From: Azolla caroliniana
Taxonomy: Eukaryota; Polypodiophyta
DNA: 64,000 nucleotides
Assembly (NCBI GenBank): GCA_043228905.1
Contig: JBHGNT010000012.1
Location: 13,082,001-13,146,000, forward strand
Direction: 5' to 3'
Shown here one piece after another: positions 54,187-64,000 of the stretch. A program made the translations under genes and the position numbers. Every line of letters starts with the position of its first letter. Position 1 is the first letter of the stretch. The notes under the pieces were generated by a model. The model had not been told where the DNA came from. It searched no databases and saw only the letters and a list, made by a program, of their open reading frames with translations.

Positions 54187-55755
54187 TAATGTGTAAAAAA
54201 ACAATCCCTCTCGATTGTTTCCTCGTGTCCATCAATATCCGAGTTGTCTTGGTCTACGTTATTTTATTGTGTACTTGATCCGGACATTCACGTTTACAAT
54301 ATCGATAATGTCCCGGTTCAATTAACATATTTTGAACAACAACAACTTGATGAAATCTTAAATGATTTTCATGATGTTTTTCCAAGTGAACTACCTGATG
54401 GGTTACCTCCTAAACGTAATATAGACCATGGTATAAATATTGTACCTAGTGTTGCACCAATATGTATACCTCCGTATCGCTTAAGTCGATCCGAAGAAGA
54501 TGAGGTATCTAAGCAACTCAAGGACTATTTACGAATGGGTTATATACGTTATAGTAAATCTCCATGGGGTGCACCAGTTCTCTTGGTTAAAAAGAAAGAG
54601 GGCACATGGCGTATGTGTATTAATTACCGACGCTTGAATAAAGTGACGATCAAGAATTCGTATCCATTGCCCCGGGATGACGATCTAATTGACCGTCTCC
54701 AAGGAGCTCGGTATTTTACGAAACTTGATCTCCGTACTGGCTACCATCAAATACGAATAAGTGAGGACGATGTTCCTAAAACGGCATTTCGTATGCGCTA
54801 TGGCCATTACGAGTTTTTGGTTATGCCTTTTGGTTTGACCAATGCTCCGGCTACTTTTCAACAAGAAATGAATGACATTTTCCAAGAACAACTTGGAAAA
54901 TTTGTTGTTATTTTCTTTGATGATATTTTAGTTTATAGCCGTACATTACAAGAACATGTTAGAAATGTCCGCTTTGTTTTACAAATATTGCGTGACAAAC
55001 AGTTTTATGCAAAGATCTCAAAATGTGAGTTCTTCAAGAAATCAATTACTTATCTAGGACATCTCATAACCGAACGAGGAGTTGAAATTGATCCTTCTCG
55101 CATTCAGAAAATCAAGCTTTGGCCCACTCTTCGGAATATTCGGGAAGTTCGATCATTCCTTGGTTTTGTGGGGTTTTTGCGAAAGTCTCTTCGTAATTAC
55201 TCCCAATTGACGACGCCGTTTACTGATCTTTTAAAAGGTCAAACGCGTAAGTCTACAAAACCTATTGTGTGGAATGCTACACTAGACCTCGGCTTTAAGG
55301 AACTCAAGGACCTTGTTTGCAAGGCTCCTTCACTTCTTTTACCTGGTCCTTCAAAACCTTTTGAGGTTGAAATTGATGCAAGCGATTATGCTATAGGTGT
55401 TGTCTTGTATCAAGATGGTAAACCAATAGCATTCGAGAGTAAGAAACTTGATTCTGCTCAATGTCGGTATACCGTTCTAGAAAAGGAATTATTTGTAGTT
55501 ATACATGCGCTCAAAACATGGTGCCATTATCTTTATGGAAATCGCTATGTGGTAACTACAGACCACGAGTCCTTGAAATATTTTTGTGACCAACAAGACC
55601 TGAAAGGTCGTAAGGCACGATGGGCTGATCTCATCCAGGACTTTGATTTTTCCATACGATATCGTAAAGGTTCCATGAACACTGTCGCTGATGCACTAAG
55701 TCGCATCCGTGAAGTTAACATGCTTAGCTTCATTGAAATACTGGGCAAGAGTTGA
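54187..55755 (+). pseudogene. G reverse transcriptase and RNase H
   Basis: Open frame of about 500 codons from 54244. [37 protein letters not shown] (motif A Asp present), [27 protein letters not shown] (both Asp present). RNase [59 protein letters not shown]. This is the best-preserved RT of the family in the window. A deletion at about 55738 removes the link to integrase and ends the frame. Confidence 0.92.
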
Positions 55756-57130
55756 GTCTGGAATAGACACCATCACATCCTCGAAGGAATACTTCCACAT
55801 TGCTAACGGTTTGCTCTACCATAATGGGAAGGTTTGTGTTCCAGATTTACCCGAGGTCAAAAAGAGGATTCTTTTTTAATGCCATGATGCACCCTCAACA
55901 GGGCACCCTGGAACACATCGTACACTCGTTCTCATCTCCACTCAATTTTATTGGCCTAAGATGCGTCCTGACATACATAGCTATCTGACTAAATGTCACC
56001 AGTGTCAGGTTAACAAAGCCGAGCGACTTAAAGCCGCAGGACTTTTACATCCCTTGGACATTCCCAATAATAAGTGGGAAAGTATATCCATGGATTTTAT
56101 TGTTAGCCTTCCTTGCACCCAAAAAGGTCATGATGCCATCTGGGTTGTCATTGATCGAATAACTAAAATGGCTAGATTTATTGCTACTAAAACCACGGTA
56201 ACAGCTCCTGAATTGGCTTACCAATTCGTTGACGAATTGTTTCATTTTTATGGGTTACCGATGGATATCATGAGTGATCGAGATCCAAAGTTTACTCGTG
56301 ACTTCTGGACACAAGTTTTTAAGAAGTTAGAAATTGCGTTGAGCATGAGCTCCACGGATCATCCTCAATCCGATGGACAGACAGAACGAGTAAATCGAGC
56401 TTCAAGCATACGTTGGTGTAAAACAAACAAAATGGGAACGTTATCTCCCAATTTTGGAGTTTGCTTATAACAGCTCGAAGCATACGTCGACAGGATATAG
56501 TCCTTTTTTGTTGATGTAGGGTTTTTAGCCACGAGCCCCGATTGATGTTAATATACATCATGATGAATTGCGAAGTATGCAAAACTTTGTTCGGGATATG
56601 CAAGATATGTTGCATATTGCACGAGATAATATAAAAACAGCTCAAGATAGAGTGTGTTTTTATGCCGACCATCATAGGCAACCTCGTGTATTCATCCCTG
56701 GACAGAAGGTATTTTTACGTGTACCTCAGAATTCTAAGACATTGTCTACGGGTAAGTGCGCTAAGTTAGCCCCACGGTTTTGTGGACCTTTTATAGTTCT
56801 CAAAAGCATTGGGTCATCAGCCTATCGTCTCGCTCTTCCCGATGCTGTGGGAATTCATCTAGTCTTCCATGTGAGTCATCTAAAAGAACTTCTAGGTTCT
56901 GGCGACAATACAGTTACAACTGAAACTCTGGTTACTTCTGAAGAATTATCTTCTAAACCACATGTACCATAAAGAATTCTCGATGTTAAAACAAAAAAAT
57001 TACGTACTAAAGAAATCCGAGAATTTAAAATAAAATGGATGGATAAATCAATAAAAGATGCCACATGGGAACGCGAAAATACTCTCAGAACTAATTTCCC
57101 TAACTTTCCATTGCAAGAGTGCAATGTTAT
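55756..57130 (+). pseudogene. G integrase with chromodomain
   Basis: Zinc-binding part is broken (frames change near 55880). Core from 55961: SMDFIVSLPCTQKGHDAIWV, DIMSDRDPKFTRDFW, HPQSDGQTERVNR, so all three catalytic residues are present. A frameshift near 56400 and a stop near 56517 follow. From 56568 the C-terminal part reads CGPFIVLKSIGSSAYRLALP, then after a TAA at 56970 the chromodomain-like end (KIKWMDKSIKDATWERENTL). Same order as in F. Confidence 0.88.
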
Positions 57131-57144
57131 AAAGAGGGGGAGTA

Positions 57145-57599
57145 TGTTACGAGCATGACCATTTAATATCCCGTGGTGAGAATTTACCGTAGTATTCTAT
57201 ACACGTGGATAAGTGTGAGGGTTAAACGAGAGTGTAAAGAAGGGGAGGATTACTTTTAATCCTCGGGATTGAGACAACCCATTAGGTCAAGTGTGAACTT
57301 GCCTGGGGGCCTTGGGTATCGCTATAAATAAGAGGCCTAGCTACTCTCATTTGATCATCTTTTGACTACATCAAGACTGTGCTCTTGTGGTGGGTCAACT
57401 CTTGTAGCGAGCGCGCCAGCACTAGGTACGACTCAACGCCACGACGGTGGTATGGGACGCCGATCGAGGCTCGAGTCCGTCTTGATCCCTTCGGTCGGGG
57501 GTGGTCGGGTGGATCGGCACCCTTCTTTCTCTTTCTCCTTTCTATCTATCATTTGCTTATCCTTATCTTAAGCTTACTTTAGTACTTAGATCTCTAATA
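57145..57599 (+). repeat. G 3' LTR
   Basis: 455 bp, starts TGTTACGAGCATGACC after the polypurine tract AAAGAGGGGGAGTA (57131-57144) and ends CTCTAATA. Confidence 0.92.
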
Positions 57600-57604
57600 A
57601 GAAA

Positions 57605-59001
57605 TGGGCAGAGGAACGTCTCAAGGTGTGCGGGGTCCTAGGCCTCGACGATGAGATTGGTGGAGCCGTGGAGGCGGTCTCTTTCGACGACGCCTTGGGG
57701 GAATTAAAGAAGGTGTTCAAAGAAGGGCTTCGCGAAGACCCGACGATTCCGGTTAATTCAAAAAGGATGTACTAGGTCATCGCGGAGACCCGACTTCGGG
57801 GAGAGGGTCGAGTTGGATCAGACGGACCATGTGCATACGAAGTACAAGACTGTGTACCGGAAGGTGAGGCCGGTCGCGGCACCCTTGCCGGAGGGCAGCG
57901 GGTTACGGATGAAAGGGGTCGCGTCGGACCCAAGTCTACGGGATCCGATCGGCATAGGAGACCGGTTCACCAACATAACACTACGGGAGCTCAAGGTTGG
58001 TGGGGGTGGCTTCCTACTGCCAGAGGAGAAGGAACGGTTTCAGAGAATGCTCAGGAGGCACGGGAAGACCTTCGCATTCTCGCCAGAAGAGATCGGTTGC
58101 GCGGACTCGACGGTCGTTGAGCCGATGGTTATCTTTATGGTACCGTATGTACCGTGGAACCTCAAACCGATTCCGGTACCCAGAGCTCACATTCCGAAGC
58201 TGATGGAGCTGCTGAAACAGAAGGTGGAGATGGGCATCCTCGAACCGTCGAGTGCCCCATACTCGAATCGATGGTTTATCGTGCCAAAGAAGAACGACAT
58301 GTTGCGCTTTATTCAGGACCTACAGTCGGTCAACAAGGTGACCATTCGGAACGCAGGAATCGAACCGACCATTGACGAGTTCGCGGAAGCCTTCGCTGGA
58401 AGGTCGATTTACTCTATTAGGGATCTGTACTCAGGGTATGACCAATTCTAACTAGCCGTAGAGAGCAGGGATATTATGACAATGTGGACTCCTCTCGGCC
58501 TAGTATGGATGTGTACCCTCCCGCAAGGGGGGACAAACTCAGTAGCGCACATGGTGAATGCAATGAATAAGGTGCTAAGGGATTGGATTCCGGACATCAC
58601 CATGCCATTTTTGGATGACATTCCGATCAAGGGATGTCCAGTGGAGGGTATGGACGAAACGGTCGGACCGGACGGGTGTCGAAGATTCGTCTTGGACCAC
58701 ATCGGAGACTACGAGAAGGTGCTACAAAGGCTGGAAGACGTGCAACTCACCTTTTCCGGGGAGAAGTCAGCTTTTAGACAATCGGAAATCATGGTCGTCG
58801 GTCATTTGTGTGGGCCTTATGGTCGGAAGCTGTCTCTGGCAAAGGTCGAAGCCATTTCTATGATGAAAGAAGAATGCAAGTCGGTAACGGAAGTCCGGAG
58901 ATTCTTGGGAGCTTGCGCGTTCTACCACATTTGGATCCCGCATTACGCACACATCGCGGAGCCGCTCTACGAGTTGTTGAAGAAAGGAGTCGGTCCGGAA
59001 A
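57605..59001 (+). pseudogene. Y reverse transcriptase
   Basis: After the G insertion the frame resumes (WAEERLKVCGVLGLDDEIGG), with a TAG near 57773 and a shift near 57800. RT: PVPRAHIPKLMELLKQKVEM, NRWFIVPKKNDMLRFIQDLQ, YSIRDLYSGYDQF (motif A Asp), a stop at 58449, then MWTPLGLVWMCTLPQGGTNS and the catalytic MPFLDDIPIKGC. The IPIKG ending after the Asp pair, and the 25-residue insert that follows, separate this lineage from the chromovirus and Tat groups. It recalls gypsy elements known mainly from fungi and early-diverging lineages (from memory). A frameshift near 58985 leads to RNase H. Confidence 0.83.
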
Positions 59002-59570
59002 ATGAAAGAAGTGCTTACTGCAGCGCCGACATTCCGGAAAGCAGTCTACGATAAACGCGCTCTGATTTATGTAACTGTAGACACGAGTTCGACCGGGATC
59101 GGATGGGTGATCAACCAGGAGGATGAGAACGGTGCGAGGTTCCCTGTCCGATTCAGTGCGAAAGTACTTTGCACGCGACAACGAGGGTACGCCCAAGTTA
59201 AATGCAAACTCTGGGGTATTGTTTCGGCAGTCAAGGCCGACAAAGACTACCTGATCGGGACAAATGCCGATTCTCGGTATGGTTTCCGGATGCGTGACGC
59301 CAGACCTGGCAATGCTTAGGTGGATAGCGTACATTAACTCCCTGAATCCGGAGATACGGCACGTTTCCGGGAAAGACAACGCCATGGCCGACATGCTTTC
59401 AAGAGCAAGGTTTGATGACAAAAACCGCATGGTTTCAGAGCACGAGGAAGTCGGCGTGGACTTCTTCGAGACAGCTTACGTGACGATGAGAAGGGAGGGC
59501 ACCTTGGCATTTAACGAGTTTGACGAGAGTAAGTACGAGGGGGAGTGGCTCTAGATCGGTGGGTTCCTGA
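59002..59570 (+). pseudogene. Y RNase H and linker
   Basis: ALIYVTVDTSSTGIGWVINQ carries the first catalytic Asp. TRQRGYAQVKCKLWGIVSAV follows, with Lys where Glu is expected (usually a YxQxExEL-type stretch). A frameshift near 59280 leads to MLRWIAYINSLNPEIRHVSG and NAMADMLSRARFDD, the RNase H end. The linker to integrase follows. Confidence 0.78.
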
Positions 59571-60819
59571 GAACGATGGCGCCGAACGCGGCATGGACAA
59601 AGGAAGAGGCTAACCGGATCCGGAAGAAAGCGTACCGATTCTTCCTACGGGACAGGAGCATATGGAAGCACCCGAAGAAGCGAGACGGCGTCCCACTCCG
59701 GGTGGTGGCAAAGAAGGAGGAGCAGGAAGCCTTGCTAACGGCGTACCACGAGAGTCCTTGGACTAGACATCGGAGAAGTACTGGTGGTCGGGACTGTATC
59801 GAGACATGCATCAGTTCGTGACGGCTTGCAAAAGCTATCAGATGCATTCTGTAGTCCAACATCGAGACGAGTTGCACCTAACTTACCCGCCGACTGTCCA
59901 CTTCAAGTGGATGGTGGATTTGGGGACAATGCCGATGGGGGTAGGGCAGTTGCGATACCTGGTGCTAGCACGAGAAGATCTGACGAACCAAGTGGAGGGC
60001 CGAGCATTACCAAACAAGACGACCGTGGCAGTGTGCCGGTTCCTAATCGAGGAGGTGGTGTGTCGGTACGGGTGCGTAGGGAAGATCGTTACAGCAAACC
60101 GTGGAGAACTGGATGCACAAGAGGCCGAAGAACTATTTGAACGGTTAGGGGTTAAACTCTCGCTCACCATGGCGTACAATCCGGAGGCAAACGGGAAGGT
60201 GGAACACGGACACGGGCCAATTGTAAAATTATTGGTACGGGCCTGTGGAGGCCAAGTCGGGAATTGGTCGCGGCTCCTACCCTACACGTTGTGGGCGGAC
60301 CGAACTACACACAGTTCGGCGACCGGGTTCATGCCGGTGGAGCTGATGTACGGGCAGAAGCCAATCATGCCGATGGAGAGGACAATCTCCTCGTGGGTTG
60401 CGGTGGACTAGAGACACGAGATGAGCCAAGAATAGTTGTTAGCGGCGCGGATCTAACAGCTCGAGCGAAGACCGGAGGACGTGGAATGAGCAACGGCGAA
60501 GCTGCGTGCAGCGAGGACAAAGAACAAGGGGAAATTCGACCAGACTCACCGACTACGACCGAGGAAAATCGAGGAAGGCGACTCGGTTCTGGTCTACGAC
60601 AGCAGCCTCGACAACTAGCACAAGGCAATGCGAAAGTTTGCAAGGAGGTGGTTCGGGCCTTATGCGGTTACAAGCACCAACGACAACAGCACCTACCACC
60701 TCGTGAAACTCGACGGAATGAGAATACTTGTGCCGGTGGTTGGGAAGAGGATCAAGGCGTTCAAGAAGCGGCACGAGGACAAACCGGACCTAGAGGACAT
60801 GGATGGCGACGATGACTAG
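59571..60819 (+). pseudogene. Y integrase
   Basis: The zinc-binding part is split by frameshifts (LLTAYHESPW... then VTACKSYQMHSVV, second last Cys changed to Tyr). Core: WMVDLGTMPMG (first Asp), KIVTANRGELDAQEAEELF with Asn at the second catalytic Asp, and YNPEANGKVEHGHGPIV (Glu). A stop at 60409 and several more follow. The C-terminal part MRKFARRWFGPYAVTSTNDN and VVGKRIKAFKKR ends at 60819. Inactive as written. Confidence 0.8.
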
Positions 60820-60928
60820 TGTGAAGCGGGTGGCGAACTGGAGAGCAAAAGATAATCACGGGCCGGTCTTCTCCAGAAGAAGTCTATTCTGGCGCATACC
60901 GGAGGATGCGCGGTTAGGTGGGGGCGGA

Positions 60929-61520
60929 TGTCGTGGAGAAAACCGTCCCTACGAGGAATCAGTGGATAGTGTGCGTGAACCGGCCCTTACACACGGGCAC
61001 ATGTTTTGATATATTTACATACATGGTTAAGTACAGGTCGGCGATATAATTATCCTGGGTAGCACGAATTCTTTAAGTAGAGAATAACAGTGATTTAATA
61101 GTCGGTAAACAGCTCTCTCTCCTTTTGCTATAAAAGGAGGGAGAAAGAGCTGAGTAAGCATCGCGCATTTTGAGAGGATGAAGTGTTGTTGGACTGGGTA
61201 CCAAGCTCTCTCCTCCACCATCGTTGTTGCAGGATTTTTCTTTTCAGTTAGGTTGGCTGCCTCTACTGTGTGAAAGCTCGCATGCTTCCGGTAGAGGCTC
61301 CACCACATACTAGTGCGTGTGTTTGTCTATGTTGAGTCTGTCACTAGCTTTCCAGTTGTAACATTGCAAGCTGTAATCTATATTGTTATTGGAATTGATT
61401 CTTTCGTGTCTGTCTCTCTATGTTTCTGCGAATCTCTCTTCCTCCTCTCTCTCACGCTCCTCGGTTCAGGGCCCCCGCAGTTCCACCTTATTTCATACGC
61501 GTGAGCGTAACAACATGACA
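60929..61520 (+). repeat. Y 3' LTR
   Basis: 592 bp, preceded by the purine-rich GGTGGGGGCGGA. TATAAAAG at 61129-61136. Ends GACA at 61520. Confidence 0.92.
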
Positions 61521-61795
61521 AAGTAACGAAATTGAAGTCATTAACAGGGATGTCAACAATAAAAATTTGTTGAAAATGGGATGGTGACAACACCATTGTT
61601 ACAAAAATGTTAGGACGGCCACCAAGATCCTTTCCCCGAAAAAGGAAAACATTCGATATTGAAATCACGTAATAACTTATATACACATATGTATATTATC
61701 ACATATATACGATCAGATACGTATACACGTGACCACATATGCATATATAAAAGAAATCGTAATATAAAATAGCCAAAAATGCGTACAATCGTTCA
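61521..61795 (-). other. Chromovirus N leader-like piece, right of Y
   Basis: Continues the sequence broken at 47977 (GTAACGAAATTGAAGTC...). Same diverged leader form as the insertion in G. It is joined at about 61795 to the end of N protease, so a leader copy lies inside the N coding region. Confidence 0.78.
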
Positions 61796-63158
61796 ATACA
61801 AAAGAAATGGAATGGCGAACCCAATCAATAAATAAAGAAGAGTTTTTATTATAAAACCAAGGCTAAGCCAGTATTACATCGGTGGTACAGATATTCATTA
61901 CATGGAAGCCTACTTCCTCTATATAAGTATCAATAGAAATTCCAAATGAATGAATCGCCATGTTGATGTATTGTACTCTTCCATCAGCCAAGTGCACCGT
62001 GTAGGTGTGATCACTTACAGTGGGTTGGATTCCCCATATCTGAACCAAACGATCATTCACAAAATTGTGTGAGCTTCCCGAATCAAATAAAAATTGTACG
62101 GGAGATCCATTGATATACCCATTTGCACATAGTAAATCATTGGGACCCAATACATAGTGAGGGAAAGAACATTGACAATTACTTAAATGATGTGTATAGA
62201 CCAGAAGGACATTAGGAATCTGACCTTTATGGTCTGTAGCTTTAGCTTTGTTGTCGTGCTCTTTCCGTTGGAGCTTTCGACATTGATCTTTTCTATGACC
62301 CTTCTTTTTGCAGAATACGCAAAAAGGATGTTGTCGCTTACAATCCCGATCCATGAATTCGTTGGATGTCTTGCGTTTCCCAACAAATTGTGACTGCTTA
62401 GTCCCGGGCGCTTCGTTGGGTTTGTTGTGGTCCTTCTTCGAAGTGCGTTGATAGCGAAGAAATCTTTCAACGGCGTCTTCGAAGGATTTTGGATCCTTAT
62501 CGTGCACTATCCAGTAATAGTTCGAATTGGGGATGCCATTGACAAAACAAGCTATCAACCAATTGTCCCCTTCTAGACCCGATTTTTGGATTTGGGTTCT
62601 AGCATGGTGAACATAGTCTTCTAGCGAGGAAAATTTCCTGCTAGAGAGGTTCATTAAAGCTTGTGCTGCCTCGGTTCGAGAGGGAGGTTGCAGAAATTGG
62701 CCCTTAAAAACCGTGACAAAATCTGTCCAGGTATCGAGCAATTTCCCCATAGTACGGAGGCCACGCCACCAGGCGGCGACCTTACCCCCGAGTTCTCGGC
62801 CGACATATGCAATCTTCGTACTATCTGGCGTGGGATAGAGCTCAAAATGAGACTCCCATCGTCCCAGCCATGTGTAGATTGCTTCTTCGGTTCTTTCCTT
62901 TTTGTCTCCTGTAAATGGCTTAACGACAAATGATGGTTCACCTTGTCGCTCTTCAGGTCTATTAGTCTCACGTTGTAGACGAATGACACGTGCCTCAAGA
63001 GCACTCTGAGATTGCCAAAGTTCGGTCATCTGTTGAGCGGTGAAACTAAGGTATTGGGTTATTTGTGCCAAATACATCTCAGTGGACATTTGTCTAGGAG
63101 GATTCCCTTGAGTTCCTTCCGCTTGAGTGGATGACATCAGGTCGTTAATTTGAGCCAT
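61796..63158 (-). pseudogene. Chromovirus N gag and protease
   Basis: Gag from ATG 63158 (MAQINDLMSSTQAEG) is open for about 430 codons, the longest intact gag here. Motifs: [39 protein letters not shown], zinc knuckle [14 protein letters not shown], protease [18 protein letters not shown] at about 61863 replaces Tyr in the ILGYPW stretch. The frame is lost at 61795 in the leader fragment. An in-frame ATG 30 codons upstream (63248) extends into leader and is less likely the start. Confidence 0.9.
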
Positions 63159-64000
63159 TAAAGATAATTTTTTGGAAAAGAAATAGGATAAGGTCAAAGA
63201 GATAGTCATAACATCATGTCGTGATGTAAACATACCATGGTCAAACATTAATCGATATCATGATCTCACGTCAATACCCCTCTAGACGTATGAGATGAGG
63301 TTCAAGATCAGGTTACTATGGTAACACAAAGGTGTTTTAAAAACCATGGGGGTGACAATTTAATGTCTTTCCCTGATCTCTATATCGATTTTTTCATGGT
63401 GGCTCCCCGAGGCTCAACCATGTATGTTCGCGTCATGAATAGTTTATACTTGAAAAAAATGTTAACAATAAACTATGTTTCGGTGCCCACATATGTGGTT
63501 TCGGCTCTTTAAGTCCTATTATGAGGACCCCGAGGTGCACTTAGACCTCAAGTCTAAACATGTGTTATAGTCACATATGTATAAAGGATGTTGTATGGTC
63601 TTGGTCATATTTGAACTCGAGACCTTGAGAACAAATACATTAAACACTTGAGCCAACCAAGTAAGTTGCTCTTCTCAAATGCTTAATGTTTGATGCGTAT
63701 AAGAGATATGCGAGATCATATATGTTTTTTTTCAAAGAACATATATGTCAAGGGTCCTTATTTCGCCCTATTTTACCAAAACTATGTTGGTACGTTACCT
63801 ATCCTCAAGTCTCGTAATTACGATGGCATACGCCAAAGTGCAACCTAATGGTGAAGCCAAATGAGCCCTTGTTTCGTAGTAGGCTCACGTGGGCCATCAC
63901 ATGGTCACGTCATTACGAATGCGTCTTGTAAGAACGAGCTCATGGTGGCATCGTATCCATGTAACGAGGGAGGGATGTTGGATACGTGCGTCATTGAAGC
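63159..64000 (-). other. Chromovirus N leader (partial)
   Basis: Gag-proximal leader in minus orientation with the tRNA-like relic near 63610-63680, running off the window. No credible gene. Confidence 0.8.

Larger units (their letters stand above)
50848..57599 (+). mobile_element. G: chromovirus nested in Y
   Basis: 5' LTR 50848-51413, primer site, leader, gag-protease, RT-RNase H, integrase-chromodomain, polypurine tract, 3' LTR 57145-57599. Flanking 5-mers ACAAA (50843-50847) and AGAAA (57600-57604) are a near-perfect target duplication. Removing G plus one 5-mer restores the Y frame (NK then WAEERLK). Internal deletions in gag and before integrase, and a ~217-bp insertion, make G defective. 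Confidence 0.92.
47978..61520 (+). mobile_element. Y: Ty3/gypsy element with FLDDIPIKG-type RT
   Basis: Complete by ends: two 592-bp LTRs (TGTCGTGGAG...GACA), a primer site, gag, protease, RT, RNase H, integrase and a purine tract. Without the nested G element it is about 6.8 kb. Joining the flanks (47977 to 61521) restores chromovirus leader sequence, so Y inserted there; the target duplication is imperfect (ACAT/AAGT at the place of ACGT). Many stops and frameshifts show it is dead. Confidence 0.9.

Noticed and set aside
47978-61520. Endogenous virus with an envelope gene
   Set aside because: No frame between integrase and the 3' LTR of Y, nor in any gypsy element here, has signal or membrane segments suggesting an envelope.

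Overview
The window holds almost nothing but transposable-element sequence: LTR retrotransposons of at least four Ty3/gypsy lineages and two related Ty1/copia families, most of them truncated, nested or inverted, plus a multicopy sequence (called X here) that I do not recognise. I see no rRNA gene, intact tRNA gene, CRISPR array or recognisable host housekeeping gene. Tat/Athila-like pol, chromodomain gypsy elements and copia elements with initiator-Met-type primer sites suggest a repeat-rich plant-lineage (streptophyte) nuclear genome; the species cannot be told. A run of 100 N (32464-32563) marks a scaffold join.

Layout. 1-8280: a chromovirus integrase tail, X copy 1, a gag fragment with an upstream LTR-like promoter carrying perfect heat-shock-element arrays, then a minus-strand Tat/Athila-like element (protease, RT, RNase H, integrase, and an extra coiled-coil coding region after pol). 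8281-10743: X copies 2 and 3, with a TATA box and an Arg/Glu/Asp-rich reading frame. 10744-16212: copia-1 (minus). 16213-20024: X copy 4, the 3' half of a chromovirus (F), X copy 5. 20025-26066: copia-2 (plus) joined head-on to copia-3 (minus). 26067-39785: pieces E, H, I and J of one chromovirus family in alternating orientation. 39786-44682: a ~105-bp tandem repeat, a truncated LTR, and a copia fragment split by a complete small LTR element, Z. 44683-47380: a pair of ~300-bp direct repeats around low-complexity DNA. 47381-64000: a three-level nest, chromovirus N interrupted by gypsy element Y (47978-61520), itself interrupted by chromovirus G (50848-57599).

How the parts work. The gypsy and copia elements carry the standard gag, protease, reverse transcriptase, RNase H and integrase set, but every copy has stops, frameshifts, deletions or lost catalytic residues, so none looks autonomous as written. 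Three things stand out. Z has no usual tRNA primer site; instead 11 nt at its PBS position match the complement of the predicted first 11 nt of its own transcript, as in Tf1-type self-priming. The LTR-like promoter near 1.45 kb has heat-shock-factor sites just upstream of a TATA box. The X family has its own promoter and an unusual charged protein. The many inverted joins around the N gap could be real rearrangements or assembly errors.
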